A stretch of 64,000 nt of DNA from Pseudomonas chlororaphis subsp. aurantiaca. GTDB taxonomy: Bacteria > Pseudomonadota > Gammaproteobacteria > Pseudomonadales > Pseudomonadaceae. The notes under the pieces were generated by a model. It did not search any database. It was not told where the DNA came from and worked only from the letters and a program-made list of their open reading frames with translations. A program made the translations under genes and the position numbers. Of this stretch, positions 25,595-34,368 are shown one piece after another. The stretch is from assembly GCF_013466605.1 (NCBI RefSeq), contig NZ_CP059162.1, positions 2,542,001-2,606,000 of the forward strand, written 5' to 3'. The first letter of the stretch is position 1, and the number at the start of each line of letters is the position of its first letter.

Positions 25595-27109
25595 ATGCGT
25601 TACAAATATTGGAAATCAGGCCTGATCACTGTTGTATCGTCGATCGCCTTGCTGGGCTTTTCCGAACAGGTGATTGCTGATACATCACCTCGTTCCCAGG
25701 CGCAGAAGCACATCGTCTGCAATCCGCAATGTGCACAGGTAAGCACTTCTCCAGCGCCAGCCCCGCGGCCGGTTCAATCGATACCTGCGCAGCCTGTATA
25801 CAAGCAGTCGGGCACCACGGGTAAACGTAATCCGTTCTCCTATGACCGTTTGCCGGCAATGGACGGCAAGGCCGCACGCGCGCCGTTCGCTTCGGCAAAC
25901 CAGGCACCGGTGCAAGCGGATGATTTATGGCAAGTCGTCTCGCTGGCGGTCAGTCATTACCCATCGATTCGTGATGCGGCGTCGGTCCTTGAGGAGCAAC
26001 GTGAAGGCATCGACGTTGCACGCGCCGGATACCTGCCAAAAGTGGACGTGGGCATCAGTTCCGGCCGGCAGAGTTTCGGCAGCAACGGTCAGGCCCTGTC
26101 GCTCACGGCCAGCCAGATGCTGTATGACTTCGGCAAGGTTGGCGGTGCTGTCACCGAGGCCGAATCCAACGTCGTGCTGCAACAAGTGAAATGGCAGGGC
26201 GAGATCGACGACATTGCCCTGCAGGCCGCGGAGGCGGTGATCGAGGTTCGTCGCTACGAAGCGCTGGTCAATGCCGCCCAATCGCAAAAAGAACAACTGA
26301 AAAAACTGCAGCAACTGGCTGCGCGCCGGGTCAGCGAAGGGGCCAGCACCCAGGCCGACCTGATCCAGGCGCAATCGCGGGTCGAGGCGGCCGAAGCGTC
26401 GCTGCTCGCCAGCCAGACTCAACTGAGCCAGCAACGTAGCAAGCTGCGCACTCTGATTGGCCAGGAGCCGCTCAATAAGATTGCGGTGCCCGAGAATCGT
26501 TTGGTCCAGGCCCTGGCAACCATTGATCCCGATGTGGAAATGACCATTGGGGTGCAGCAGGCCGAAGCCGAATGGAGTGTCGCCCAGGCGCAGGTCAGCC
26601 AGGCCCGAGCCAACGCCAAGCCGACCGTATCCCTGGATGCGGGCGTCGACAAGTACCTGGGCAATGTCCCCACCGGTCGGGACGAATACGCCTACACCCT
26701 GACCGTCAGCGTCAAGCACAGTCTGTTTGACGGCGGTGCGCCATCGGCGCGGATTCGCGGGGCGGGCCAGGCAGCCCGTGCCGCCGAAGAGCGCATCCAT
26801 ACCCGCAAGCTCGAAGCCCAGAATTCCTGGTTCCGCTTGCAAGAACAAATGGCCGGGCTGTCGAGCCGGATCAAGGTGCTGGGTGACCGCTACAAAAGCA
26901 TGGTCGATACCCGTGCGCTGTACGAACAGCAATACCTGGCGCTGGGTACGCGGTCCTTGCTCGATCTGTTGAACGCCGAACAGGAAATCTTCCAGGCCCA
27001 GACCGACCAGGAAAACTCCCGGCACGACCTTTGGCTGGCCCAGGTGAACTACATCAATGCCACCGGCCATATGCGCAACGTATTTGCCCTGATGGGAGCT
27101 TCATCATGA
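25595..27109 (+). CDS. TolC-family outer membrane channel of type I secretion
   Basis: 504 residues. A signal peptide (about 1-28, ending VIADT) is followed by a Pro/Ala-rich stretch (about 48-110) that is unusual for TolC proteins and carries a CNPQC pair, then two outer-membrane-efflux (OEP) repeats (about 115-495) with long helices (QKEQLKKLQQLAARRVSEGA). It should form the outer-membrane exit duct for the adhesin (BapB/LapE role). ATG 25595 follows GGAGG. Its stop overlaps the ABC gene start (ATGA), so the operon is translationally coupled. Confidence 0.88.
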   Translation: MRYKYWKSGLITVVSSIALLGFSEQVIADTSPRSQAQKHIVCNPQCAQVSTSPAPAPRPVQSIPAQPVYKQSGTTGKRNPFSYDRLPAMDGKAARAPFASANQAPVQADDLWQVVSLAVSHYPSIRDAASVLEEQREGIDVARAGYLPKVDVGISSGRQSFGSNGQALSLTASQMLYDFGKVGGAVTEAESNVVLQQVKWQGEIDDIALQAAEAVIEVRRYEALVNAAQSQKEQLKKLQQLAARRVSEGASTQADLIQAQSRVEAAEASLLASQTQLSQQRSKLRTLIGQEPLNKIAVPENRLVQALATIDPDVEMTIGVQQAEAEWSVAQAQVSQARANAKPTVSLDAGVDKYLGNVPTGRDEYAYTLTVSVKHSLFDGGAPSARIRGAGQAARAAEERIHTRKLEAQNSWFRLQEQMAGLSSRIKVLGDRYKSMVDTRALYEQQYLALGTRSLLDLLNAEQEIFQAQTDQENSRHDLWLAQVNYINATGHMRNVFALMGASS

Positions 27110-29262
27110 CCACTATCCCCAAAGCCGATTCCCCGACCGTTGTGGCGGATGTAGCAAACCCTTGGTTGGACGCCATGCTGCAAGTGGCCCGGCATTATCG
27201 GCTGGAGACCTCGGCAGAGCGTGTACGCGTCATGCTCGACTGGCAAGCCGAGCATCCGGCCGATGTACAGCTCAAGCAGATGGCCCGCGACATGGGCATG
27301 TCGCTGTGCTTCGAGAAGCTCGACAAAGGCATCCTGGACCCCTGGCGCCTGCCGGTGGTGGCTGAGTTCGACAACGGTCAGGTCGGCGTCATTGAAAGTG
27401 TCGACAACGGCCAGTTCGCCGGTGTGCGTTTGAGCGGTGAGCAGGGTGTGCTGCAGGCCTTGCCGGTAGACGAGATCTGCGCGCGGGTGCAACGGGTTCT
27501 GCTGTTGCGCCCGGAGGTGTCGGCGCCGGATGCCCGGGTCGACGACTACATCAAGCCTTATGAGGCCAACTGGTTCTGGAAACTGGCGCTGCACGACTGG
27601 CGGCGGTACTCCGATGTGATGCTGGCTTCGCTGATCGCCAACGTCCTGGCCCTGGCCGCCATGCTGTTTTCGATGCAGATCTACGATCGGGTGATTCCGG
27701 CCCAGTCCGAGCCGACCCTGTGGGTACTGTTCGGCGGGGTGGTCATAGCGATCGTTTTCGAGTTCTGCATGCGTCTGTCGCGCACCCATCTGACCGACAA
27801 GATCGGCAAGCGCGCCGACCTGCGGATTTCCGATCGGGTCTTCGGTCATGCGCTGCGCATCCGTACCCAGGACCAGTCGAAATCCACCGGCTCCTTCATC
27901 TCGCAGATCCGCGAACTGGAGCAGGTGCGTGAGTTGATCACGTCCACCACAGTGAATGCCTTGGCGGACCTGCCGTTCTTCTTCCTGTTCCTCGGTGTGC
28001 TGTGGTATGTCGGCGGGATGATGGCCCTGGTACCGCTGGCGATCCTGCCGTTGCTGATCATTCCCGGCCTGTTGGCCCAGCGCTGGTTGGCCAAGTACTC
28101 CAAGGAAGGCATGCGCGAGGCTTCGTTGCGCAATGCGATTCTGATCGAAGCGGTCCAAGGCAACGAAGACATCAAGCTGCTGCGCGCCGAGCAGCGCTTC
28201 CAGACCCAGTGGAACCACCTCAATCAGGTCTCGGCCGACATCAGCATGCGCCAGCGCTTCATCACCGGTGCCTTGATGACCTGGACCCAGGAGCTGCAAT
28301 CGCTGGTGTATGTGCTGGTGATTCTGGTGGGCTGCTTCATGGTCATCAGTGGCGACCTGACCACGGGGGCCTTGATCGGTACCTCGATTCTGTCGTCGCG
28401 GATGATTGCGCCCCTGGCTCAGCTGTCCGGTGTCATGTCGCGCTGGCAGCAGGCCAAGGTCGCGCGTGAAGGCCTGGATGAGTTGATGAAACGCCCGGTC
28501 GACCAGCCCCTGCATAGCAAGATGTTGCACCGTCCGGTGATCCAGGGCGACTACCGCTTCGAGGGCGTGAAGTTCCGCTACGAGCAGCAGCAGAAGCAGC
28601 CATCGCTGGAAATCCCGGGCTTGACGATCAAGGCCGGCGAGAAAGTGGCGATCCTGGGCCGCAACGGCGCAGGCAAGTCGACCCTGCTGCATCTGTTGTC
28701 CGGCTTGCAGGCCCCCCAGGAAGGAAACGTACTGCTGGACTCATTGAACCTGTCGATGATCGACCCCTATGACGTGCGCCGTGATGTGGGCTTTCTCAGC
28801 CAGCAGGCATCGCTGTTCTTCGGCTCGCTGCGGGACAACATCATCATGGGTAAACCCATGGCCACTGACGACGAGATCATTCAGGCCCTGACCTTGAGTG
28901 GCGCGTTGTCCCTGGTGCAGTCGCTGCCCGATGGCCTGGATCACCTGATCCGTGAGGGTGGCAAGGGCCTGTCCGGCGGCCAGCGGCAAATGCTCTTGCT
29001 GGCTCGTACGCTGATCCGCAACCCCCGCGTGCTGCTGTTGGACGAGCCGACTGCCTGGCTCGACGAACTCAGCGAACAGCACCTGATTGAAAAGCTGCTG
29101 CCGTGGCTCGCAGGCCGCACGCTGATCGTCGCCACGCACCGGCCGGCCGTCCTCAAGTGGGTGGACCGCATCATCGCGGTCGACAAGGGCCGAGTGGTTC
29201 TGGACGACACCAAACACATCGTTATCAGCCAGATGAGCAAGCCGCGCGCGTCCGCTGCCTGA
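27106..29262 (+). CDS. Type I secretion ABC transporter (BapC/LapB-like)
   Basis: 718 residues. N-terminal C39-like domain (about 15-140) lacking the catalytic Cys/His pair, as in RTX-adhesin exporters that do not cleave a leader. Membrane domain about 160-460 with several TM helices. The nucleotide-binding domain (about 480-710) has Walker A GRNGAGKST, signature LSGGQRQ, Walker B LLLDEPTAWLDE and the ATHR switch His. As a homodimer in the inner membrane it should drive export of the giant adhesin. Start ATG 27106 overlaps the tolC-like stop. Confidence 0.92.
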   Translation: MTTIPKADSPTVVADVANPWLDAMLQVARHYRLETSAERVRVMLDWQAEHPADVQLKQMARDMGMSLCFEKLDKGILDPWRLPVVAEFDNGQVGVIESVDNGQFAGVRLSGEQGVLQALPVDEICARVQRVLLLRPEVSAPDARVDDYIKPYEANWFWKLALHDWRRYSDVMLASLIANVLALAAMLFSMQIYDRVIPAQSEPTLWVLFGGVVIAIVFEFCMRLSRTHLTDKIGKRADLRISDRVFGHALRIRTQDQSKSTGSFISQIRELEQVRELITSTTVNALADLPFFFLFLGVLWYVGGMMALVPLAILPLLIIPGLLAQRWLAKYSKEGMREASLRNAILIEAVQGNEDIKLLRAEQRFQTQWNHLNQVSADISMRQRFITGALMTWTQELQSLVYVLVILVGCFMVISGDLTTGALIGTSILSSRMIAPLAQLSGVMSRWQQAKVAREGLDELMKRPVDQPLHSKMLHRPVIQGDYRFEGVKFRYEQQQKQPSLEIPGLTIKAGEKVAILGRNGAGKSTLLHLLSGLQAPQEGNVLLDSLNLSMIDPYDVRRDVGFLSQQASLFFGSLRDNIIMGKPMATDDEIIQALTLSGALSLVQSLPDGLDHLIREGGKGLSGGQRQMLLLARTLIRNPRVLLLDEPTAWLDELSEQHLIEKLLPWLAGRTLIVATHRPAVLKWVDRIIAVDKGRVVLDDTKHIVISQMSKPRASAA

Positions 29263-29281
29263 TCGCTGAACGGGAGAGATT

Positions 29282-30499
29282 ATGAACATCAAATTACCTT
29301 CATCCGATCGCTTGAACCCGATCAATTTCAGCCTGACCCGTCCGGACCTGTTCGAAGCCCACAGCCGCCTTCCCCGGGCATCCTGGTTCGTCTGGCTGAC
29401 CTTCGCCGGCCTCGCCTTGCTGCTGGTCTGGGCGTACTGCTTTACCCTCGACGAGGTCTCCAGTGGTACCGGGAAAGTGATTCCCAGCTCGCGGGAACAG
29501 GTCATTCAATCCCTCGAAGGCGGGATTGTGGCGCAACTCAACGTCAAGGAAGGCGACGTGGTTCAGGCCGGGCAAGTGCTTGCGCAACTGGACCGCACAC
29601 GTTCCGAGTCTTCGGTGGACGAAAGTTCCTCCCGAGCCCGTGCCGCCCTGGCAACGGCCACCCGCTTGCGTGCGGAAGTCGAGGGGAGCGATCTGGCGTT
29701 TCCCGACTATGTCATGGAGGACCCGGCCCTGGTACGTTCGGAAACGGCGTTGTTCAAGTCGCGTAAAGACAGCCTGGCCAAGAGCCTGGCGGGTATTCAG
29801 GAAGCCCTGGCCCTGGTCAAGCGGGAGCTGGTGATGACCGAGCGGCTGGCCAAGATGGGCGCGGCCAGCAACGTCGAAGTCCTGCGCCTCAAGCGCCAGG
29901 CCAACGAACTGGAAATGAAGGCCAACGATACGCGCACCCAATACCTGGTGCGTTCGCGTGAAGAACTGGCCAAGGCCAATGGTGAAGTCGAGGCCCAGCA
30001 ATCGGTGACCCGTGGGCGTGCCGACATGCTGTCGCGCCTGACCGTGGTGTCGCCGGTGCGCGGCGTGGTGAAAGACATTGAGGTCAACACCGTGGGCGGT
30101 GTCGTCCCGCCGAACGGCCGGCTGATGGTGATCGTGCCGATCGAGGATCAATTGCTGGTCGAGGCGCGGATCTCGCCGCGGGATGTTGCCTTCCTGCATC
30201 CAGGCCAGCGGGCCACGGTGAAGATCAGCGCCTATGACTACGCCATTTACGGTGGCCTGGAAGGTGAAGTGGTGACGATCTCGCCAGACACCATCCAGGA
30301 TGATGTCAAACGCGATGTCTATTACTACCGGGTCTTTGTCCGCACCCAAAGCGACTCGCTGTTCAACAAAAGTGGAGAAGCCTTCCCGATCTTTCCCGGG
30401 ATGATCTCCACCGTGGACATTCACACCGGTGGCAAAACGGTTTGGGAATACCTGGTCAAACCGCTCAACAGGGCTCGCGAAGCCTTGCGCGAACGTTAA
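29282..30499 (+). CDS. HlyD-family type I secretion periplasmic adaptor
   Basis: 405 residues. One TM helix (about 35-54) after a short cytosolic N-terminus, a biotinyl/lipoyl-like half-motif (GGIVAQLNVKEGDVVQAGQVL, positions about 80-100), a long coiled-coil region (about 105-245, KRQANELEMKANDTR), the second half-motif (SPVRGVVKDIEVNTVGGVV) and a beta-barrel ending in PGMISTVDI. It links the ABC transporter to the TolC-like duct. GGGAGAG precedes ATG 29282; only 19 bp separate it from the ABC gene. Confidence 0.92.
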   Translation: MNIKLPSSDRLNPINFSLTRPDLFEAHSRLPRASWFVWLTFAGLALLLVWAYCFTLDEVSSGTGKVIPSSREQVIQSLEGGIVAQLNVKEGDVVQAGQVLAQLDRTRSESSVDESSSRARAALATATRLRAEVEGSDLAFPDYVMEDPALVRSETALFKSRKDSLAKSLAGIQEALALVKRELVMTERLAKMGAASNVEVLRLKRQANELEMKANDTRTQYLVRSREELAKANGEVEAQQSVTRGRADMLSRLTVVSPVRGVVKDIEVNTVGGVVPPNGRLMVIVPIEDQLLVEARISPRDVAFLHPGQRATVKISAYDYAIYGGLEGEVVTISPDTIQDDVKRDVYYYRVFVRTQSDSLFNKSGEAFPIFPGMISTVDIHTGGKTVWEYLVKPLNRAREALRER

Positions 30500-30569
30500 G
30501 CATCACCTGTTCCATACAACACATTTGCACGCTGGGCTGGCCTTCGGGCGGCCCAGCGAGGACCTTGTC

Positions 30570-31853
30570 ATGTCTAAAAAAGCTCGAAAACCCGGTATTC
30601 CGGCAATCCGCAATTCGGCGCAGTTATTGGTCGAAACCGCTGGCAAGCGCGCCAAGGCTCTGCATCAGCAAGGGCGCTACGAAGAGGCACTCAATGTATG
30701 CCAGCAGGCAATCCGCATGACTCCTGGACTGACGCAGGCCTGGATCGATGCGGCGGTCAATTGCCTGAAGCTCGAGCGTTGGCAACAGGCAGTGGGCTAT
30801 GCCGAACAGGCACTGGCGCGTGGAGGCCATGGTTTTGCCTTGTTCGACGCCTTGTCCCATGGGCATGGCGCTTTGCGGCAATGGGAGGACGTCAGGAAGT
30901 ACGGCTTGATGGCCCTGCAACTGCGGGATCAGCGTTTCGGCGTGACGCCAGCGGCGCCCCATATGGCACCGGAAATGCCGCCTTTGCCTTCCGCGCAAAC
31001 GCGGGATAAGAACATCATCGCGTTCTCGTTGTTCGGTGCCGACTCCAAGTATTGCGAAACGGCAGTGCTCAACGTGATTGAGCAACCGATGATCTATCCG
31101 CATTGGACATGCCGTTTTTATATCGACGACAGCGTGCCATCGAGCGTGGTCGAAAGGCTGGTCGCAGCAGGAGCGCAAGTCATACAGGTCGATGAGCAGG
31201 CCCATGGCTGGCCCGGCCCGATGTGGCGGTTCCTCGCGCTGCAGGATGAGCACTTGCACCGAGTGCTGTTCCGGGACGCTGACTCGGTGATTTCGACCCG
31301 AGAGGCCGAGGCGGTCGAGGAGTGGTTGCACAGTGATTGCCGGTTCCACTGCATGCGTGATTGCGCCACCCATACCGAGCTGATGCTGGCGGGGCTGTGG
31401 GGCGTGGTGGCCGGTGCTCTACCGCCATTGGAGCAGTTGACGCAATCGTTCTTCAGCGCCGGTGTCGAGTCGCAGCATTTCGCGGATCAGTATTTCCTGC
31501 GCCAGTACGTCTGGCCTTATGCACGGCAGAGCCTCCTGCAGCATGATTCGATGTTCGGTTTCATGCAGGCGCGGACTTTTCCGGGTGGCCTCATGCCGGC
31601 CGATTTTCATGTCGGCTATGCCGAAGGATCACCGCTGTTCAAGGCCCGGACGGAATGGGCTGATGGCACCCCGGTGCAATGGACACTACTGCTCAAACAA
31701 GCGGAGCAAGAGGTCGTGGTCTGTCGCTATCCTGGCGTGGTGAAGGAGGGGCTGGTAACCGCGCATATCCCGGCGCGGTTTGCCAGGATGATCAGTAGCA
31801 CGGAGGCGGAGATCAGGTTGACACGGTCCGTTGAAAGGCATGGAGGCGTATAG
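30570..31853 (+). CDS. TPR protein with glycosyltransferase-like domain
   Basis: 427 residues. A basic N-terminus is followed by about two TPR units (about 20-120: ALHQQGRYEEALNVCQQAI, then WQQAVGYAEQALARGG). From about 145 to 320 it resembles a GT-A-type glycosyltransferase, with NIIAFSLFG at the start, the strand WTCRFYIDDSVP, and RDADS (about residue 236) as a DxD-like metal/nucleotide-sugar site. There is no signal peptide, so it acts in the cytosol. It directly follows the HlyD gene (70-bp gap, own AGGA at 30559), so it may glycosylate the adhesin before export; that role is inference. The name is from motif reading only. Confidence 0.6.
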   Translation: MSKKARKPGIPAIRNSAQLLVETAGKRAKALHQQGRYEEALNVCQQAIRMTPGLTQAWIDAAVNCLKLERWQQAVGYAEQALARGGHGFALFDALSHGHGALRQWEDVRKYGLMALQLRDQRFGVTPAAPHMAPEMPPLPSAQTRDKNIIAFSLFGADSKYCETAVLNVIEQPMIYPHWTCRFYIDDSVPSSVVERLVAAGAQVIQVDEQAHGWPGPMWRFLALQDEHLHRVLFRDADSVISTREAEAVEEWLHSDCRFHCMRDCATHTELMLAGLWGVVAGALPPLEQLTQSFFSAGVESQHFADQYFLRQYVWPYARQSLLQHDSMFGFMQARTFPGGLMPADFHVGYAEGSPLFKARTEWADGTPVQWTLLLKQAEQEVVVCRYPGVVKEGLVTAHIPARFARMISSTEAEIRLTRSVERHGGV

Positions 31854-31854
31854 C

Positions 31855-31976
31855 TTCCGCAGGAGCAAGGGAGGGAACGGGTCCTGGTGCGCGATGAACG
31901 ATAACTCGGTGGTAAAGGCATTCCACGTCGCGGCGATTGCGGGCAAGTCGGATCGCCGCCCGCTCGCTCCTACGGC
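31855..31976. repeat. Degenerate REP/REPIN-like sequence
   Basis: CGCAGGAGCAAGGGAG (from 31858) and GCGGGCAAG...GCTCGCTCCTACGG (31940-31975) are inverted relatives of the Pseudomonas REP core, with GCGATGA- and GCGGCGATT-type inner ends and about 75 bp between them. It is a REPIN-like arrangement with substitutions, sitting between the exporter block and the dctA remnant. Confidence 0.45.
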
Positions 31977-31982
31977 TGGGGG

Positions 31983-32264
31983 GCGGCGACCCTGGCGTCG
32001 CTGGGCACCATTCCGGTGGCAGGCATGGTGCTGCTGTTGGGCGTCGACCGCTTCATGTCGGAAGCACGGGCGATCACCAACACCATCGGCAACGGGGGCG
32101 GCACCCTGGCCATCGCCAAATGGGTGGGTGCGCTGGACACGGTGAAGATGCACAAGGCGTTCAATGGCGAAGTGAAGGAGCCGCAGCCTGCGCCTGACAG
32201 CACGCCGCCAGCGAAAGGGACAGGCACCTTGCTGCCCGGCCTTGAGAAAGCCTCCCGGGCCTAG
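31983..32264 (+). pseudogene. dctA: C-terminal remnant of C4-dicarboxylate transporter DctA
   Basis: 93 in-frame codons matching only the end of Dct[21 protein letters not shown], then [17 protein letters not shown] (the signature dicarboxylate-site region) and AKWVGALD. About four fifths of a normal 430-450-residue transporter is missing and there is no plausible start; upstream is REP-like DNA. It also has GGGTLA where functional proteins usually show GVATIV. A decayed fragment, marking the right edge of the adhesin block. Functional dctA must be elsewhere. Confidence 0.75.
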
Positions 32265-32276
32265 CGTTCGGGCCGC

Positions 32277-32717
32277 CTACAAAACCTTGCTCATGAATAC
32301 CCGGCTGCTGCCTTCGGGGTCGCAGGGGATTTCGCCGAAGCGTTGCCAGCCGTGTTTTTCGTAGAAGGACGGCGCCTGGAAGCTCAGGGTGTAGAGCACG
32401 GCCGAGCGGCAGCCGCGGCGCCGGCCTTCGTCTTCGCACGCCTGCAGCAGCTGGGCGCCGAGGCCCGCGCCGCGCAGGCTGTCGGGCAGGTAGAACAGGT
32501 CGATGAACAGCAGGCCCAGGGAGGTGCGCCCACTGATGCCGCCCAGGACCTGGCCGGTTTCCGGGTCCTTGAGTTCCACGGCCAGGGGCTGCCGATCGTT
32601 GTAGCCGGTCATCTGCTCATTGAAGGTGGCGAGACCGTGATCAAGCAGGGTTTCGAAGGTGCTGTCGAGGGTGTCGCTGATGACGATCGAAGGGCTGGTC
32701 GTGACAGTGGGTTTCAT
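32277..32717 (-). CDS. GNAT family N-acetyltransferase
   Basis: 146 residues of a GCN5-related acetyltransferase. Motif A is visible as DLFYLPDSLRGAGLGAQLLQ, where the R-G-x-G-L-G loop binds acetyl-CoA pyrophosphate, and the C-terminal FYEKHGWQRFGE is the usual beta5/alpha4 segment. Substrate unknown. It lies 15 bp downstream of the next minus-strand gene, so the two are probably co-transcribed. Confidence 0.85.
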   Translation of the reverse strand: MKPTVTTSPSIVISDTLDSTFETLLDHGLATFNEQMTGYNDRQPLAVELKDPETGQVLGGISGRTSLGLLFIDLFYLPDSLRGAGLGAQLLQACEDEGRRRGCRSAVLYTLSFQAPSFYEKHGWQRFGEIPCDPEGSSRVFMSKVL

Positions 32718-32732
32718 AGGGGGTATTCCAGT

Positions 32733-33131
32733 TCAGGCGTCGCGCAACAGGTCGTGGGCGTCGAGCAGGCGGTAGGCGATTTCCGGGTTCTTCTCCAGGC
32801 CACGGCGGATCGCGGCGGGGATCGATTGGCGGGTCTTGCGGCACAGGCCCGGCAGCTCGTCGAGCTGGATGGCGATGCCGCGCATGCTGCGTACTTCGTT
32901 GAAGCTGGGGGCGATCTGCACGCGGATGCCCAGCAGTTCGTACATCCGTCGCTGCATGTGTTCGAGGTCGCTCAGGCTTTGCAGGTTCTCCAGCCGGTCG
33001 AGCAGGCGTTTTTCTTCCTGGCGGGTCAGGCCGAGGATGCGCAGGTCGGTGCCAGGGGTTTGCAGCAGGCGCTCGCGGTCGCAGTCACAGGCGCCGGGTG
33101 GGCAAGGCTGGCGGATCTGGAAATCGGGCAT
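32733..33131 (-). CDS. Conserved hypothetical protein with Cys-rich N-terminus
   Basis: 132 residues, no family recognised. The N-terminus carries CPPGACDCDRERLL, a compact Cys cluster that could bind a metal; the rest is helical and charged, with LTRQEEKRLLDRLENLQSL and a C-terminal LEKNPEIAYRLLDAHDLL. It looks cytosolic: no signal peptide or TM segment. In a short minus-strand run with the GNAT gene. Confidence 0.6.
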   Translation of the reverse strand: MPDFQIRQPCPPGACDCDRERLLQTPGTDLRILGLTRQEEKRLLDRLENLQSLSDLEHMQRRMYELLGIRVQIAPSFNEVRSMRGIAIQLDELPGLCRKTRQSIPAAIRRGLEKNPEIAYRLLDAHDLLRDA

Positions 33132-33246
33132 CTATGGACTCCACTCGAAGCGATCGCCGATCGCCGTTGCCCATTGGGTTGCCTGGAAATATACACAGAC
33201 GGGGTGGGGTGTGGCGCGGGATTCGCCAGCCACGCCGTCGGTTTTT

Positions 33247-33612
33247 TCAAGGCTGCCGGCGCCGCCACCACAGCCGCCCGTAGACCAGGGCGTTGATCAG
33301 CAGCACCAGCGCGCCGAGGCCCAGCTGGATCTGCGGTGTCAGCCCGGCCGGGTAGATCAGCGGGATCAGGTAATGTTCGATGAAGCCGTCGCCATAACCC
33401 TGCTGGCCGGCGCCGTGGCGCATGCGGTTTTCCCAGTCGGTCAGCGGGCAGGGCAGGTGGAAGACCTCGACCGCCACGCCCCAGGCCGCGGCGGGCAGGT
33501 GCAGCCAGGCCAGGCGCGGCCACTTGAGCACCAGCAGGCCGCCGAAGAGCACGAACAGGATGAAGGCCAGGTGCAGTGATACCAGGGTGTCGGCGGCGAA
33601 GCGGTAGAGCAT
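33247..33612 (-). CDS. DUF2784 domain-containing membrane protein
   Basis: 121 residues with about three hydrophobic helices (LHLAFILFVLFGGLLVL, the HLPAAAWGVAVEVF region, LGLGALVLLINALVYG) and conserved CPLTDWENRMR plus GFIEHYLIPLIYP, the pattern of DUF2784. Inner membrane protein of unknown function. It lies 36 bp downstream of phosphatidylcholine synthase on the same strand, so probably the same transcript. Confidence 0.8.
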   Translation of the reverse strand: MLYRFAADTLVSLHLAFILFVLFGGLLVLKWPRLAWLHLPAAAWGVAVEVFHLPCPLTDWENRMRHGAGQQGYGDGFIEHYLIPLIYPAGLTPQIQLGLGALVLLINALVYGRLWWRRRQP

Positions 33613-33648
33613 GTCGAGTCTCGTTGCGGTCAGGGGTACGGCAGGGGG

Positions 33649-34368
33649 TCAGGTGCGTGCGCGGTCGAACCAGCCCAGCGCGGTGCGCCAGATGCAGATG
33701 CCCAGGAAGTACGCCGACATCGCCAGCCACAGGCCCATCACCCAGAGGCCATTGTAGGGATGGTTGATCACCAGCGACAGGCTGCACAGCAGCCAGATGG
33801 CGGTCACCGCGATGTTCACCGGCATGAAGCGGCGCACGCGGAAGGGGTGGAGGAATTTCATCCGGGTCAGGGTCAGCAGCGCCAGGACCACGATGCTCGA
33901 AAGGCTCAGCCAGGGCGTCGGGGCAAGGATGTACAACGCTAGCGCCACCACGTTCCAGGCCGCGGGAAAGCCGACGAAATAGTTGTCCTTGCTCTTCATG
34001 TTGACGTTGCAGAAGCAGAACAGCGACGACACCAGGATCACCGAGGTCGCCAACAGCGCGCTGTAGTCCGGCAGCGGGATGTAGCGATAGATGAACAGCG
34101 CCGGGATGAACACATAGGTCAGGTAGTCGATCACCAGGTCCAGCACCGAGCCGTCGAAATGCGGCAGCACCGACTGCACATTGACCTTGCGCGCCAGCGA
34201 GCCGTCGACCCCGTCGACGATCAGCGCCACGCCCAGCCACAGCAGGCAGGCCTTGGGCTGGTTGTCGAACAGCGCCAGGGTGGCGAGGAAGGCCGTGACC
34301 ACGCCGGTAGCGGTGAATCCATGGGCGCCCCAGGCTTTGAGACTGGCGATGTGTCGGGTCGTTATCAC
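33649..34368 (-). CDS. pcs: Phosphatidylcholine synthase (CDP-alcohol phosphatidyltransferase family)
   Basis: 239 residues, matching the usual length of bacterial Pcs, which condenses CDP-diacylglycerol with choline to make phosphatidylcholine in the inner membrane. The CDP-alcohol signature is complete: DGVDGSLAR, then after a spacer FDGSVLDLVID (G-x3-D-x3-D). About eight hydrophobic helices. I chose the GTG at 34366-34368 (GGAG seven bases upstream) because it gives the normal family length; the frame is open further upstream. Choline must come from the host or environment, as in other pseudomonads. Confidence 0.87.
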   Translation of the reverse strand: MITTRHIASLKAWGAHGFTATGVVTAFLATLALFDNQPKACLLWLGVALIVDGVDGSLARKVNVQSVLPHFDGSVLDLVIDYLTYVFIPALFIYRYIPLPDYSALLATSVILVSSLFCFCNVNMKSKDNYFVGFPAAWNVVALALYILAPTPWLSLSSIVVLALLTLTRMKFLHPFRVRRFMPVNIAVTAIWLLCSLSLVINHPYNGLWVMGLWLAMSAYFLGICIWRTALGWFDRART

